Numbered from the stretch's first letter, positions 53,171 to 63,099 are shown. The stretch: DNA of 64,000 nucleotides from Prevotella communis (GCF_022024175.1 NZ_CP091794.1:868001-932000); one strand, 5' to 3'. The notes: generated by a model from the letters alone, not told the origin. Translations and numbers: made by a program.

Positions 53171-54747
53171 ACATCATTTGCCTGTTGGCTCTTCTCATGA
53201 TGCCAATCTATGGCCATGCACAGCGCGAATTCGCGCCTGTGCATGGCGATTGTTTGCCTGATAATACTGATGACGCAATGGTGAGTCATCGGGCCGGGGT
53301 GAAGAAACTTCCTGCAGCGAAGACGAATTGGGATCCTGAGAAGACGTACAGGCAATTGGTGATTCTTGTTGAATTTTCTGATACGACATTCAGCTATTCC
53401 AGCACTCCGAACACCTTTTATCATAAGATGTTCAATGAGTCTGGCTTCAATGATGGCAATGGACCTGGCTGTGTGGCTGATTATTTCCGAGACCAGTCGA
53501 ATGGTATCCTGAACCTGCAGTTTGATGTCTATGGGCCTGTGAAGGTCAGTACAAAGTCCCAGCCGTATGATAATCCTACGTCCAAGACAATAAACTATGG
53601 CAAGGATGTCTTAGTGGAGGCTACGAATAAGGTGATAGCGGATAATCCTGGGATGGATTTCTCTGTATTCGACTGGGATGGCGACCGCTACGTCGATCAG
53701 GTGATCTATGTCTATGCAGGATATCCTGGCAATTTGTCGGCTGATGTAGCATATGGACATATATGGCCCAATACGTCTTCGTTTGGCACGATAACAACAC
53801 CGGATGGCTATAAAATTGAGAGCTATACCTGTAGTGGTGAGGTGTGGCCTACGAGTAACCCCAGATCCTGCGGCATTGGAACTGTATGCCACGAGTTCAC
53901 GCATTCTTTGGGATTGCCGGATATCTATCCCGTAAATGGTAATGCTTACTCCGTTTGCGATGAGTGGGACTTGATGGATGGTGGCAATTTTACTAATTAT
54001 GGATGGTGTCCGCCCAACTTCACGCCTGTAGAGAAATGGATACTGGGATGGCTTTCCTTTACCGACCTGGATAGTCCGGCTACCATTACTGGCTTGAAAC
54101 CTGCTTCCGATGGGGGAAAGGTCTATCGCATCAAGCATTCTGACTCGGAATGGCTCCTGCTTGAGAACCGTCAGCATCAGGGTTGGGATGCAGGGGCACC
54201 AGGCAAGGGACTGGTTATCTATCATGTCAACTATGACGGATCTGTATGGAGAGGTAACACGGTGAACAATAACGCTAATGCGCGTCGTTTTGAGTTGGTG
54301 CATGCTGATAATATGGACTACGATGCCTGGACCGATTATATGGATAAGAATAGACTGGGTACCTATGCGGTAAGTCCACGAATGCAAAACCGCCATCTTA
54401 GTACATCACCTTATCCCTGGACTACTGATTCTACTTCTTTTATCAATAACGAACTGACTGAAACGTCTGTGCCTGCGCCTAAGATGAACTATCCCAACGG
54501 GGATGGTGATTACCAGCTGAACAAGTCTATCACGAATATCCAGATGACGGAAGACGGGTTGATCTCGTTTGATTTCATGGGAGGTGATAAGACCGGTATT
54601 GAGCAATTTAAACCTCAAGCCTCCAATATCAAACCTCAAACCTACGACCTGTTGGGACGCCGGCTCTCGGATACGCATGGCAAGGGACTAATTATTCAGC
54701 GGCGTGCTGATGGCACAGTAAGAAAGTACTATAAGAAAATGCAGTAA
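53158..54747 (+). CDS. M6-family secreted metalloprotease (second copy)
   Basis: 529-aa exported zinc protease paralogous to the one at 186-1667. The signal peptide ends at GHAQ, and a propeptide-like region follows. The zinc motif HEFTH is at residues 245-249, followed by SLGLPD, then [10 protein letters not shown]. The C-terminal tail [21 protein letters not shown] is the type seen on secreted Prevotella proteins. A heptamer array (54610-54644) encodes [12 protein letters not shown] just before it. It has no own promoter visible and starts inside the fumarase gene, so translational coupling is likely. Confidence 0.85.
   Translation: MRKINIICLLALLMMPIYGHAQREFAPVHGDCLPDNTDDAMVSHRAGVKKLPAAKTNWDPEKTYRQLVILVEFSDTTFSYSSTPNTFYHKMFNESGFNDGNGPGCVADYFRDQSNGILNLQFDVYGPVKVSTKSQPYDNPTSKTINYGKDVLVEATNKVIADNPGMDFSVFDWDGDRYVDQVIYVYAGYPGNLSADVAYGHIWPNTSSFGTITTPDGYKIESYTCSGEVWPTSNPRSCGIGTVCHEFTHSLGLPDIYPVNGNAYSVCDEWDLMDGGNFTNYGWCPPNFTPVEKWILGWLSFTDLDSPATITGLKPASDGGKVYRIKHSDSEWLLLENRQHQGWDAGAPGKGLVIYHVNYDGSVWRGNTVNNNANARRFELVHADNMDYDAWTDYMDKNRLGTYAVSPRMQNRHLSTSPYPWTTDSTSFINNELTETSVPAPKMNYPNGDGDYQLNKSITNIQMTEDGLISFDFMGGDKTGIEQFKPQASNIKPQTYDLLGRRLSDTHGKGLIIQRRADGTVRKYYKKMQ
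54610..54644. repeat. 7-bp periodic array inside the second M6 gene
   Basis: Five units: AAACCTC, AAGCCTC, CAATATC, AAACCTC, AAACCTA. They lie between the catalytic region and the C-terminal sorting-type tail. Confidence 0.85.
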
Positions 54748-54786
54748 TAAACTTTATATTTATTAACTTAAAAACAAACTAAATTT

Positions 54787-55581
54787 ATGAGATTAATTAT
54801 TGAACCGAACTATGATTTAATGTCGCAGTGGGCTGCCAATTATGTAGTGGCTAAAATCAATGCTGCTAAACCTACAGCTGAAAAGCCTTTTGTACTTGGA
54901 CTCCCCACAGGCTCATCTCCTATCGGTATGTATCGTGGCTTGGTGAAGGCTTACCAGGAGGGTAAGGTTTCATTCAAGAATGTCGTAACCTTTAATATGG
55001 ACGAGTATGTAGGTCTGCCCGTAGAGCATCCTGAGAGCTATCACTCTTTCATGTTTACAAACCTGTTCAACCATATCGACTGTCCTAAGGAAAATATTCA
55101 TATCCTCAATGGCAATGCGCATGATCTGGCTGCAGAGTGTGCCAACTACGAGAAGGAAATAGAGAAATTCGGTGGTATCGACCTCTTCCTTGGTGGTATC
55201 GGTCCCGATGGCCATATCGCTTTCAATGAGCCAGGTTCTAGCCTGACCAGCCGTACACGTCAGAAGACCCTGACTACGGATACGATTATCGCCAACTGCC
55301 GTTTCTTCGACAATGACGTGAACCAGGTGCCAAAGACGGCTCTCACCGTAGGTGTGGGTACTGTCATGGCTGCTAAGGAGGTGATGATCCTGGTGAATGG
55401 TCATGCCAAGTGTCGTGCTTTGCAGGCTGCTGTAGAGGGTAGCGTCAACCACATGTGGACTATCTCTGCCCTGCAGATGCACCAGCATGGTATTATCGTG
55501 GCCGATGATGCCGCTTGTGATGAACTGAAAGTTGGTACCTATCGTTACTTCAAAGATATTGAGCGTAACAACCTGCTGTAA
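54787..55581 (+). CDS. nagB: Glucosamine-6-phosphate deaminase
   Basis: 264-aa enzyme converting glucosamine 6-phosphate to fructose 6-phosphate and ammonia. Motifs include [35 protein letters not shown] with the catalytic Asp, and [17 protein letters not shown] with the catalytic His. Full length for NagB. Its stop codon abuts a heptamer array that runs into the start of manA, so the two sugar-phosphate enzymes are probably co-transcribed; both feed fructose 6-phosphate, and Pgi is encoded further along. Confidence 0.96.
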   Translation: MRLIIEPNYDLMSQWAANYVVAKINAAKPTAEKPFVLGLPTGSSPIGMYRGLVKAYQEGKVSFKNVVTFNMDEYVGLPVEHPESYHSFMFTNLFNHIDCPKENIHILNGNAHDLAAECANYEKEIEKFGGIDLFLGGIGPDGHIAFNEPGSSLTSRTRQKTLTTDTIIANCRFFDNDVNQVPKTALTVGVGTVMAAKEVMILVNGHAKCRALQAAVEGSVNHMWTISALQMHQHGIIVADDAACDELKVGTYRYFKDIERNNLL

Positions 55582-55582
55582 G

Positions 55583-55624
55583 AGTTAAGATTTAAGAGTT
55601 AAGAATTAAGAGTTAAGAATTGAA
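55583..55624. repeat. 7-bp periodic array supplying the manA start codon
   Basis: Six perfect-phase units: AGTTAAG, ATTTAAG, AGTTAAG, AATTAAG, AGTTAAG, AATTGAA. The final unit contains the TTG start codon of manA. Confidence 0.9.
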
Positions 55625-56651
55625 ACTATATCCACTTCTCTTTCAGCCTAACCTGCACGAGGTAGTGTGGGGAGGCGACCGTCTCTGTCATTATAAGAAA
55701 CTGCCTGGCTCTGATACGCCTATTGGTGAGAGTTGGGAGGTTAGTGCCGTACCATCTAGTCCCAGCATTATAGCCAATGGCGAGTATGCTGGACGTGACC
55801 TGATATCTGTTATCAATGAAGCCCCGGAGGATATCCTCGGACAGGCTGTCAACGAGCACTATCACGGTCAGCTGCCCCTGTTGGTGAAGTTCATCGACGC
55901 ACGTCGTGACCTGAGTATTCAGGTGCACCCCAATGATGAGATGGCCCAGCGTGAGCATGGCAAGATGGGAAAGAGTGAGATGTGGTATATTATCGATGCT
56001 AAGCCTGGGAGTTATCTCTATGCCGGATTCAAGCAGGAGATAACCCCCGAGGCTTATAAACAGCATGTTGCCGATGGCACGATAACGGATGTGCTTGCCC
56101 GTCATGAGGTAAAGACGGGTGACGTGTTCTATTTGCCGGCTGGCAGAGTGCATGCTATCGGTGCCGGTATCCTGTTGGCTGAGGTCCAGCAGTCGTCGGA
56201 TGTGACCTATCGTATCTTTGACTATAACCGGCCTGGTATGGATGGTAAGCCGCGTGAGCTGCATACCGAACTGGCTGCGCAGGCACTTGACTATCATGTG
56301 GAGAGCGAATACCGCACTATCTACGACGAGAATATCAACCGTGCTAATCTGATAGTCGACTCACCTTATTTCAGCGTGCGCGTCACGGAGACACCTGAGA
56401 GCTTCCATCGTAATCTGCTGAAATATGACAGTTTTGTCATCACGATGTGTATTGAGGGCGACTGTCATATCCGTCTGCGTGCTACGGGCGAGGAACTCCT
56501 GTTGCGTGAGGGCAATAGCGTGCTGATACCTGCTGTCCTGGCTGACTATGATGTGATACCCCTGAAACTGAGCACCCGTTTCCTCGATGCCTTTATCGAC
56601 AATATGGATAAGAGTCTCGTGGGAAAGGTCACCCGTTTCCTCCACATCTGA
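55620..56651 (+). CDS. manA: Mannose-6-phosphate isomerase, class I
   Basis: 343-aa zinc isomerase between mannose 6-phosphate and fructose 6-phosphate. Motifs are LHEVVWGGDRL near the start, LLVKFIDARRDLSIQVHPND with zinc-binding His residues, GKSEMWYII, and FYLPAGRVHAIGAGILLAEVQQSSDVTYRIFDY. The start must be TTG at 55620, because an in-frame TAA lies at 55614-55616 and the next Met is far inside the protein. This TTG is part of the heptamer array, so the natural start region seems replaced or reshaped by repeat expansion. Confidence 0.92.
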   Translation: MKLYPLLFQPNLHEVVWGGDRLCHYKKLPGSDTPIGESWEVSAVPSSPSIIANGEYAGRDLISVINEAPEDILGQAVNEHYHGQLPLLVKFIDARRDLSIQVHPNDEMAQREHGKMGKSEMWYIIDAKPGSYLYAGFKQEITPEAYKQHVADGTITDVLARHEVKTGDVFYLPAGRVHAIGAGILLAEVQQSSDVTYRIFDYNRPGMDGKPRELHTELAAQALDYHVESEYRTIYDENINRANLIVDSPYFSVRVTETPESFHRNLLKYDSFVITMCIEGDCHIRLRATGEELLLREGNSVLIPAVLADYDVIPLKLSTRFLDAFIDNMDKSLVGKVTRFLHI

Positions 56652-56657
56652 TATCCG

Positions 56658-57437
56658 TCACTTTTCGTGTCCAAAATAGTATTGTCCGCGTTTGCGGGTA
56701 ATACTGCCGTAGTTGATGGCGTGTTTCGGACAATGGTGATAGCAGGCCAGACAGTTGGTGCATGAGTCGTCGTGCAGCCATGTAGGTGTGCCGTCTTTCA
56801 TCAGAAGGTCGCCTGTAGGACAAACATTTGCGCATTTTCCGCAATGGATGCACAGGTCTGTATCTACCGTGAATTTCTTGTCCGTTATCATGTAGCTGTT
56901 GAAATAGGCACCAATCACATGCGAGAAAGTCCAGGGCGTCAGTCCTCGTTGGGTATGCACCTCATCCGTTTTCCTTTCCTTAATCATCCCGGTGTACCGG
57001 TCCAGGTCTTCGCTGGCCTTACTGATTTTCTCGTGCTCGCGCTCAGGCGTGTCGGTATACATAAACGGCAGGCATACGTACGACTCAGGCATGATGAGTG
57101 AGAAGGCACTGTCCAGACGCAATCCCTTCTTCCTGAGGTCTTTATCCAGCATCTCCATCGTTCGTCCGATGCTGTCGCCGCAAGTCACGAGGGCATAAAT
57201 AAAATTAGAATTCAGAATTTTGAATTCAGAATTATCAATGAACTTCCTGACGATACGGGGCGGTTGCCAGCCATGAACGGGGAAACAGAAGCCCAGTCGT
57301 TCACCTTCCTGAAACTCATACTCACACTTGCCTTTCTTCATCTCATCGGGGATGAAGAGCAGTCTCTCGCCCGTCTCCTGCGCCAGTCTTTCTGCCGCCC
57401 ATCGGGTATTGCCTGTACCTGAGAAATAGAAAATCAT
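56658..57437 (-). CDS. EFR1-type flavodoxin/ferredoxin fusion
   Basis: 259-aa cytoplasmic redox protein. The N-terminal flavodoxin-like domain begins MIFYFSGTGNTRWAAERLA (FMN loop). The C-terminal domain carries two 4Fe-4S motifs, CIHCGKCANVCPTG and CTNCLACYHHCPKHA. This is the EFR1 family. It moves electrons between flavin and iron-sulfur centres; the partner is unknown. A heptamer array (57207-57234) encodes NSEFKILNSNF in the flavodoxin domain. It is convergent with manA and divergent from trmO. Confidence 0.88.
   Translation of the reverse strand: MIFYFSGTGNTRWAAERLAQETGERLLFIPDEMKKGKCEYEFQEGERLGFCFPVHGWQPPRIVRKFIDNSEFKILNSNFIYALVTCGDSIGRTMEMLDKDLRKKGLRLDSAFSLIMPESYVCLPFMYTDTPEREHEKISKASEDLDRYTGMIKERKTDEVHTQRGLTPWTFSHVIGAYFNSYMITDKKFTVDTDLCIHCGKCANVCPTGDLLMKDGTPTWLHDDSCTNCLACYHHCPKHAINYGSITRKRGQYYFGHEK
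57207..57234. repeat. 7-bp periodic array inside the EFR1 gene
   Basis: Units AGAATTC, AGAATTT, TGAATTC, AGAATTA. They encode part of a loop of the flavodoxin domain. Confidence 0.85.
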
Positions 57438-57505
57438 GCTGCAAACTTATAAAAAAAAACTGAGATGAACAAATAAAACAGGTATAAAGCCGTTATATCA
57501 TCAGT

Positions 57506-58180
57506 ATGAACATTCATCCAGTTGCATATTTTCACTCCCCATTGACGTCGAAATTCGGCATACCGCGCCAGAGCGGACTGGCCGAAGAACTTGTCGGCAC
57601 GATTGTCCTGGAACCGGAATACAGACGCGAAGAGGCTGTTCGTGGTCTGGAAGCCTTTGATTACTTGTGGCTTATCTGGGAATTCTCGGCTAACCCGCAT
57701 GAACAGCAGGGACTGACCGTGCGCCCTCCTCGTCTGGGTGGCAACGAGCGGGTTGGCGTCTTTGCCTCCCGTTCACCGTTCCGTCCTAATCGTCTGGGTC
57801 TCTCGTGCGTACGTATAGATAAGGTGGATATAGGGGAGAACGGCCCCGTGATTCATGTGAGGGGGGCTGATTTGATGGATGGTACGCCAATCTACGACAT
57901 CAAACCCTATGTGGCCTATGCCGACAGTCACCCTGAGGCAAGAAGTGGATTCGTAGATAAGAAAGTATGGAAACCTTTGCTAGTGGAGATTCCGCAAACA
58001 CTATCAAAGCATTTCACAGAAAATGAGTTGGCTGGTTTGAAGCAAGTGCTCAGCCAGGATCCGCGTCCACGCTATCACGATGATGCAGAGCGTATATACG
58101 GCATGCCGTTTGCAGGCTGGGATGTACGCTTCCGTGTGGCCGATGGTGTGGTTACTGTTGTTGAGGTTCATCGAAACTGA
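57506..58180 (+). CDS. tsaA: tRNA N6-threonylcarbamoyladenosine N6-methyltransferase (TrmO/TsaA)
   Basis: 224-aa TrmO-family enzyme that methylates t6A37 of tRNA. Motifs are IHPVAYFHSPLTSKFGIPRQSGLAEEL, FDYLWLIWEFSAN, RPPRLGGNERVGVFASRSPFRPNRLGLSCV and GADLMDGTPIYDIKPYV. The length is as in Bacteroidetes homologues with the C-terminal extension. Its last 29 nt overlap the convergent DUF4230 gene. Confidence 0.93.
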   Translation: MNIHPVAYFHSPLTSKFGIPRQSGLAEELVGTIVLEPEYRREEAVRGLEAFDYLWLIWEFSANPHEQQGLTVRPPRLGGNERVGVFASRSPFRPNRLGLSCVRIDKVDIGENGPVIHVRGADLMDGTPIYDIKPYVAYADSHPEARSGFVDKKVWKPLLVEIPQTLSKHFTENELAGLKQVLSQDPRPRYHDDAERIYGMPFAGWDVRFRVADGVVTVVEVHRN

Positions 58181-58781
58181 TACTGACTTTCTCATATCCC
58201 ATAGCCATCAGCAGGCGACGTACCTGTGACTCTGCCAGCTGGCGGGTGCCTTCGCAGGTAGCAGGTGTGATACAGCGCGTTTTCATCTTGTGGCGGGCAC
58301 GCTCATAGAGGGCTTGGCGGTCATGATTTGACCATGAGCCTGATTCGTGGAACGACTGCGTACGTGCCTCGTCAATGAAATGGTTGTCGAGTAGTGTAAT
58401 CTGTGGCAGTTGTACAGCTAACGAATCTTCGTGCATAGAAATTCGAGAGGCGTCAAAGTCGCTGAGGTCTAGTCCTAAGCGGATGGTTCCATAATAGATA
58501 CGTACCAGGTGGTCATCAGAGAAGAACCCCTTGCGCACGGTATCTACCAACTCCTCATCATTGATAGCCATAAACTCCCATTGGCCGATACGTCGGATGC
58601 TTTCTATCTCTGAGGGTGTCATAATCATTTCCGACGTGTCTTCAGAGTGTAATCCTGGCAGACGGTCGGACAACTTATCGAAGAAGAACAGTCCGATAAG
58701 TCCAAGCGTCAGGACGAATACCAGTACGATGGCAGCTATGCCTCCGCAGGTGAATAGTAATTTTTTGTTATGTTGCTCCAT
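58152..58781 (-). CDS. DUF4230 domain protein
   Basis: 209-aa membrane-anchored protein. One N-terminal helix (about 10-33, LLFTCGGIAAIVLVFVLTLGLIGLFFF) precedes a periplasmic DUF4230 domain (IESIRRIGQWEFMAINDEELVD; RIYYGTIRLGLDLSDFD; LPQITLLDN). It starts 4 bp after a second DUF4230 gene and overlaps trmO tail to tail. Its function is unknown; such paired DUF4230 genes are common in Bacteroidales. Confidence 0.85.
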   Translation of the reverse strand: MEQHNKKLLFTCGGIAAIVLVFVLTLGLIGLFFFDKLSDRLPGLHSEDTSEMIMTPSEIESIRRIGQWEFMAINDEELVDTVRKGFFSDDHLVRIYYGTIRLGLDLSDFDASRISMHEDSLAVQLPQITLLDNHFIDEARTQSFHESGSWSNHDRQALYERARHKMKTRCITPATCEGTRQLAESQVRRLLMAMGYEKVSISFDEPQQQ

Positions 58782-58785
58782 AGTG

Positions 58786-59436
58786 CTACTCCAATCTGCG
58801 TATTAAGTCATGAGGGTTATAGTCTGAACGGAACTGGATCGTAATATCCTGCTCGCGGAATCCCATCTGGGTGATGATAGGCACCAGTATACGCACGGCA
58901 TCCTCGCGCGCAGTCCGCTCAATACCGAGTTCTGGTATCTCTGCGATAATAGCCTTGCGTCCCTGCGCTTCAAAGCGCACCATTTCCTGGTCCGTGAAGT
59001 CATCGCGGAAGCCCGTCACATACTCTTTGATGTTATCGTGGTCTATCTCTGTACTGGTCAGCATGACGGCAGGGTCGGGTAGGGTGACGATTATTTTTTC
59101 ACCCTGTCGCTTAATATGATGCTCCCTGACCTGGTTCATGTCGATATACCCCTTCATCGTGGCATTGATGGGGATGATAATCTTCCGGTCGCCAAAGACA
59201 TTGAGACCGAAAGAGATGCCGAATCCGCTGATCTCACGGTTGGATTCACACGCCACCAGTTTGTGAATGCGATATTCTGTGGTATATAGACGCGAGCAGC
59301 GCTGAATCTGCGCGACCAGCATAGGGATGCTATCAAAAGCGTATGCCTCTTCTGTATCAGACTTCTCACTCCTTCCGCAACTCATAGAAAGAAGTGGTAA
59401 TAGGCATATAAAGATTAATCCTATGAGTTTTCTCAT
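58786..59436 (-). CDS. DUF4230 domain lipoprotein
   Basis: 216-aa lipoprotein with lipobox LLSMSC and the same domain as its downstream neighbour (VAQIQRCSRLYTTEYRIHKLV; RKIIIPINATMKGYIDM; EKIIVTLPDPAVMLTSTEIDHD). The two probably arose by duplication and are co-transcribed. The cargo or partner is unknown. The lipid anchor suggests that this copy sits at the inner or outer membrane surface, while the other is anchored by a helix. Confidence 0.85.
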   Translation of the reverse strand: MRKLIGLIFICLLPLLSMSCGRSEKSDTEEAYAFDSIPMLVAQIQRCSRLYTTEYRIHKLVACESNREISGFGISFGLNVFGDRKIIIPINATMKGYIDMNQVREHHIKRQGEKIIVTLPDPAVMLTSTEIDHDNIKEYVTGFRDDFTDQEMVRFEAQGRKAIIAEIPELGIERTAREDAVRILVPIITQMGFREQDITIQFRSDYNPHDLIRRLE

Positions 59437-59635
59437 ATCTTATATTACTTTTTCTGAATTGCAAAAATACAAAAAAAAGAGAATAAAAATGATAAATTAT
59501 AAGTTTTTTTGTATCTTTATTAAACTTTTCTTTTTTTGATGCGTCATAAAGATAGTTACTTGCTAGCGAGGCATCCGGAGGCTGAGCTGCAACTCAAGAA
59601 AAAAACTAGAAGTCAAATTATAAACTATTGATGAA

Positions 59636-60130
59636 ATGAAGAAACTTGTTTTAACAATGATTGCAATGGTGACCATGAGCCTCAGCGCAATGGCACAGGA
59701 TACAGCCCAGGTACGCCGACAGTTCAATCCTGAACAGATGGCAAAAATGCGTACGGATGCAGTGGTAAAGAAATATGGACTGAACGACGATCAGGCAAAG
59801 AAACTGTTAGACCTGAACACCCGTTTCGCAGGTAAGATTCGCCCTATGGGCCCGATGGGAGGCCAGCGTCGCGGTGGACAGCGTATGCAGGGTGACAGAC
59901 CTCAGAGAATGAACCCCGATAGCCTGAGAGCACAGGGACAGCGTCGCGGACAGGGACAGCGTGGCGGTGGTTTCAATCGCGAGGAAATGCAAAAGAATAT
60001 GGAGGCCTATAACAATGAGCTGAAAAGCATACTGACTCCCGAGCAGTATGAAGCTTACCAGAAAGATGAGCAGCAGAACCGCCGTCAGTTCAACGGTCCC
60101 CGCAGAGAAAGACCAACACAAAGGCAATAA
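59636..60130 (+). CDS. DUF4890-like exported protein
   Basis: 164-aa protein with a signal peptide ending at SAMAQ. The mature part has a Spy/CpxP-like helical layout: FNPEQMAKMRTDAVVKKYGLNDDQAKKLLDLNTRF, a Gly/Arg/Gln-rich middle (GQRRGGQRMQGDRPQRMN) and a second helix LKSILTPEQYEAYQKDE. This fits the DUF4890 family, thought to be periplasmic. The low-complexity Arg-rich centre may bind anionic polymers; this is inference. A terminator follows at 60189-60219. Confidence 0.75.
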   Translation: MKKLVLTMIAMVTMSLSAMAQDTAQVRRQFNPEQMAKMRTDAVVKKYGLNDDQAKKLLDLNTRFAGKIRPMGPMGGQRRGGQRMQGDRPQRMNPDSLRAQGQRRGQGQRGGGFNREEMQKNMEAYNNELKSILTPEQYEAYQKDEQQNRRQFNGPRRERPTQRQ

Positions 60131-60188
60131 GATAATAAATGATTTTTTCATAGTGATTAGGTAAATTAGTTTTTCAGTGATGACAATG

Positions 60189-60219
60189 CGCCCGCTACAA
60201 AAATAGTGGGCGTTTTTTT
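60189..60219 (+). terminator. rho-independent terminator
   Basis: CGCCCGCTA (60189-60197) and TAGTGGGCG (60204-60212), one G-U pair, followed by seven T. Confidence 0.85.
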
Positions 60220-60258
60220 GTGCCGTCTCGTTTTTTTTCTGTAATTTTGCCGAAAATT

Positions 60259-60840
60259 ATGAATATGAAACGCTATATACCTTTTATAATGGTTGCGGGT
60301 ATCCTCGCTTTTGGTGCCTGCAAGGAGAAGAAAGAGTCCAAGGATATCATCACGACGAAATATGTGCCTAAGAAGCCTCAGGCTCCTATCGCCATGCCCG
60401 TAGATACCAAGACCACGCATATCACGTGGCAGGACAAACCCTACACAATACAGATTGACCGTGTGTCGGATGATAGTCTGAAGCAGGTGAAAGACGAGAA
60501 TGGTCAGCCTTATTTCGACAACCGTGTCAGCGTGACCATCAAGCGTCAGGATGGTAGCGTGTTTTTCAAGAAAGTATTTACCAAGGCCTCATTCAGTTCC
60601 TATATCGACGATACGTTCCGTAACAATGGTATCTTGGCGGGAATCCAGTATGATGAGATAGGCGACAGGGGGCTGGAGTTCTCTGTTGTCGTAGGCATGC
60701 CTGATGCTCTTGACGATGTGTTTGTTCCTTTAGAGCTGGTCATTGACCGTCAGGGAGCTATCAGTATCAGTCGTGATGATGATATGGATATGCTCGATTA
60801 TGATGATCGTGAAGGTGATTTCGACGAGGAGGGCGTATAG
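60259..60840 (+). CDS. DUF4738-like lipoprotein
   Basis: 193-aa lipoprotein. The start ATG 60259 is chosen over an upstream one at 60220 because the earlier codons overlap the preceding terminator region. The lipobox is LAFGAC. The mature part is beta-rich (HITWQDKPYTIQIDRVSDDSLKQV; VSVTIKRQDGSVFFKKVFTKASF) with an acidic tail (DDDMDMLDYDDREGDFDEE). The pattern is that of DUF4738 proteins. The function is unknown. Confidence 0.7.
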   Translation: MNMKRYIPFIMVAGILAFGACKEKKESKDIITTKYVPKKPQAPIAMPVDTKTTHITWQDKPYTIQIDRVSDDSLKQVKDENGQPYFDNRVSVTIKRQDGSVFFKKVFTKASFSSYIDDTFRNNGILAGIQYDEIGDRGLEFSVVVGMPDALDDVFVPLELVIDRQGAISISRDDDMDMLDYDDREGDFDEEGV

Positions 60841-60844
60841 CGTG

Positions 60845-61573
60845 CTATACACTTGACGATATCAGACTATGCCAGGCCTCTGCAAGGTCTGGCATTTTTG
60901 CGAAAATCAAGTTGGCGCCAGCATCAGCTAATACTTTATCTGGCAGAGGACCAGTGTTGACTGCTAGGGTGAAAATCTGTGCTGCCACACCTGCCTTTAC
61001 GCCAAGTGGCGCATTTTCTACAACAAATGCCTCCCAGGGTTTCAGGTTGCCACATTTCTGTAACCCCATCAGATAAGGATCGGGGGCTGGCTTACCATGC
61101 TTCACATCGTATGCCGTCACGATATGGTCTTCACTCAGATACGTACCAAAATCCTTCAGCAGTCGGTTGATAAGCGGACGCTGTCCGCTACCTGTCACCA
61201 CGCCGATAGTAAGTCCGTCAGCATGAATCTGTGCCATCAGGTCCAGTACGCCTTGCATCACGTTTGTCTCGGGCAGCGCATGAAACTGGCGCGTCTTCTC
61301 ATCGTACATACGTTGGGCCTCCATCTCATCAATGTCGCGTCCCTGCTGTTTTTTTACCATCATGCGGATGGTGTCCACACCGCGGGCTCCCTCTGTGGCA
61401 TAGGCATCGTCTACTGTCATCCTGATACCAAACGTAGCCATGGATTTCTGCCAGGCTACGGCATGGTGCGACATCGAGTCATAGAGCACGCCGTCCATAT
61501 CGAAAAGCACGGCTTTGGGGCGAAGTGCCCCAAAACCGTGTTTCTCTAAGTATTGCTGAATAGCTTGTTTCAT
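60845..61573 (-). CDS. HAD-family phosphatase/phosphomutase, beta-PGM-like
   Basis: 242-aa HAD hydrolase of the beta-phosphoglucomutase-like subgroup. Motif I is LFDMDGVLYDSM (nucleophile and acid/base Asp), with VVTGSGQR as motif II, KHGKPAPDPYL as motif III and VVENAPLGVKAGVAA as motif IV. It acts on a sugar phosphate, not identified here. Its ATG overlaps the pgi stop by 1 nt (TAATG), so it is translationally coupled to glucose-6-phosphate isomerase. Confidence 0.88.
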   Translation of the reverse strand: MKQAIQQYLEKHGFGALRPKAVLFDMDGVLYDSMSHHAVAWQKSMATFGIRMTVDDAYATEGARGVDTIRMMVKKQQGRDIDEMEAQRMYDEKTRQFHALPETNVMQGVLDLMAQIHADGLTIGVVTGSGQRPLINRLLKDFGTYLSEDHIVTAYDVKHGKPAPDPYLMGLQKCGNLKPWEAFVVENAPLGVKAGVAAQIFTLAVNTGPLPDKVLADAGANLIFAKMPDLAEAWHSLISSSV

Positions 61574-62928
61574 TATTTCTCTTTAGCCAGTCTTTCCTTG
61601 ATAGCCTTCGACTCAGCCTCGTATCCAGGCTTGTCGAGCAGGGCAAACATGTTCTTCTTGTAAGCCTCCACACCAGGCTGGTTGAAGGGGTTCACGCCGA
61701 GCACGTTACCGCTGATGCCGCAAGCAATCTCGAAGAAGTAAATCAACTGGCCAATGTAGTATTCGTTGAGCTTGGGCACGCTGATGCGCATGTTGGGCAC
61801 ACCACCATCCACGTGAGCCAGACGAGTACCCAGCTCAGCCATCTTGTTCACCTCGTCCACACGCTTGCCAGCCAGGAAGTTCAGACCGTCCAGGTTCTCT
61901 TCGTCGCTGGGGAACAGCAACTTCTTCTCGGGCTCTTCAATGCTGATAACAGTCTCGAAGATGGTGCGCTCGCCCTCCTGAATCCACTGACCCATAGAGT
62001 GCAGGTCGGTGGTGAAGTCAACAGATGCAGGGAAGATACCTTTGCCATCCTTACCCTCGCTCTCGCCATAGAGCTGCTTCCACCACTCTGAGAAGAAGTG
62101 GAGCTTGGGCTGATAGTTCACCATGATCTCAATCTTCTTGCCACTCTGATACAGACCGTTGCGTACGGCAGCATACTGCGCTGCGAGGTTCTCGCTGAAA
62201 GGTACGTCCTTACCGCAAGCTTTCTCCATATCCTGAGCACCTTCTACCAAAGCCTTCACGTCGAAACCGGCGCAGGCGATAGGCAGCAGGCCTACAGGAG
62301 TGAGCACAGAGAAACGGCCACCCACGTTATCGGGGATGATGAAACTCTTGTAACCCTCTTTGTCGGCACAGGTGCGGGCAGCACCTCGCTTGGCGTCGGT
62401 CACTGCCACGATTACCTTCTTGGCCTCTTCTTTACCGCGCTGAGCCTCGCACTGCTTCTTCAGCAAACGGAAAGTCAGGGCTGTCTCGGTAGTCGTACCA
62501 CTCTTGGAGATATTGATAACACCAAACTTCTTATCCTTCAAGTATTCTGTCATCTCAAACAGATAATCCTCGCCGATGTTGTTACCGGCAAAGAGAATGG
62601 TAGGGTTCTTCTTATCCTGAATGAGCCACGCAAAACTATTGCCCAGAGCTTCAATGACGGCGCGAGCACCCAAGTATGAACCACCGATGCCAGCAACAAC
62701 TACAACCTCACAGTTCTGGCGCAGCGTGTCGGCGCAAGCCTGAATCTCTGCCAGGAATGCAGGGGTGATAGATGATGGGAGGTGAAGCCATCCCAGAAAA
62801 TCGTTACCAGGGCAGGTGCCGTTCTCAAGGGCTTCCTGTGCTGCCTTTACCTTTGGCTCAAAAGCAGCTACTGCACCTTCTGCCAAAAAACAGGAGGCCT
62901 TCGTAATGTCAAGCGTAATATTCTTCAT
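61573..62928 (-). CDS. pgi: Glucose-6-phosphate isomerase
   Basis: 451-aa glycolytic isomerase of the short Bacteroidetes/Firmicutes type. Motifs are [52 protein letters not shown] and [17 protein letters not shown]. Promoter TACCTTTG is on the minus strand at 62963-62970, with a ~30-nt leader. It is the first gene of a two-gene unit with the HAD phosphatase. With nagB and manA nearby it suits fructose-6-phosphate metabolism, though these are separate units. Confidence 0.96.
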   Translation of the reverse strand: MKNITLDITKASCFLAEGAVAAFEPKVKAAQEALENGTCPGNDFLGWLHLPSSITPAFLAEIQACADTLRQNCEVVVVAGIGGSYLGARAVIEALGNSFAWLIQDKKNPTILFAGNNIGEDYLFEMTEYLKDKKFGVINISKSGTTTETALTFRLLKKQCEAQRGKEEAKKVIVAVTDAKRGAARTCADKEGYKSFIIPDNVGGRFSVLTPVGLLPIACAGFDVKALVEGAQDMEKACGKDVPFSENLAAQYAAVRNGLYQSGKKIEIMVNYQPKLHFFSEWWKQLYGESEGKDGKGIFPASVDFTTDLHSMGQWIQEGERTIFETVISIEEPEKKLLFPSDEENLDGLNFLAGKRVDEVNKMAELGTRLAHVDGGVPNMRISVPKLNEYYIGQLIYFFEIACGISGNVLGVNPFNQPGVEAYKKNMFALLDKPGYEAESKAIKERLAKEK

Positions 62929-63099
62929 ATATTTATATAGTTAGATATTTCAAAATCTTGTGCAAAGGTACTAAAAGTCGGGCTAAATACAAAAGGAAAA
63001 CAGATATATTTTTATCCCGGGATATAGTACACATCAAGATAGAATGATGAAAAAGGTACTTGAAGAATATAACGTGTGATTTGTGGAGTATGGCTGTTG

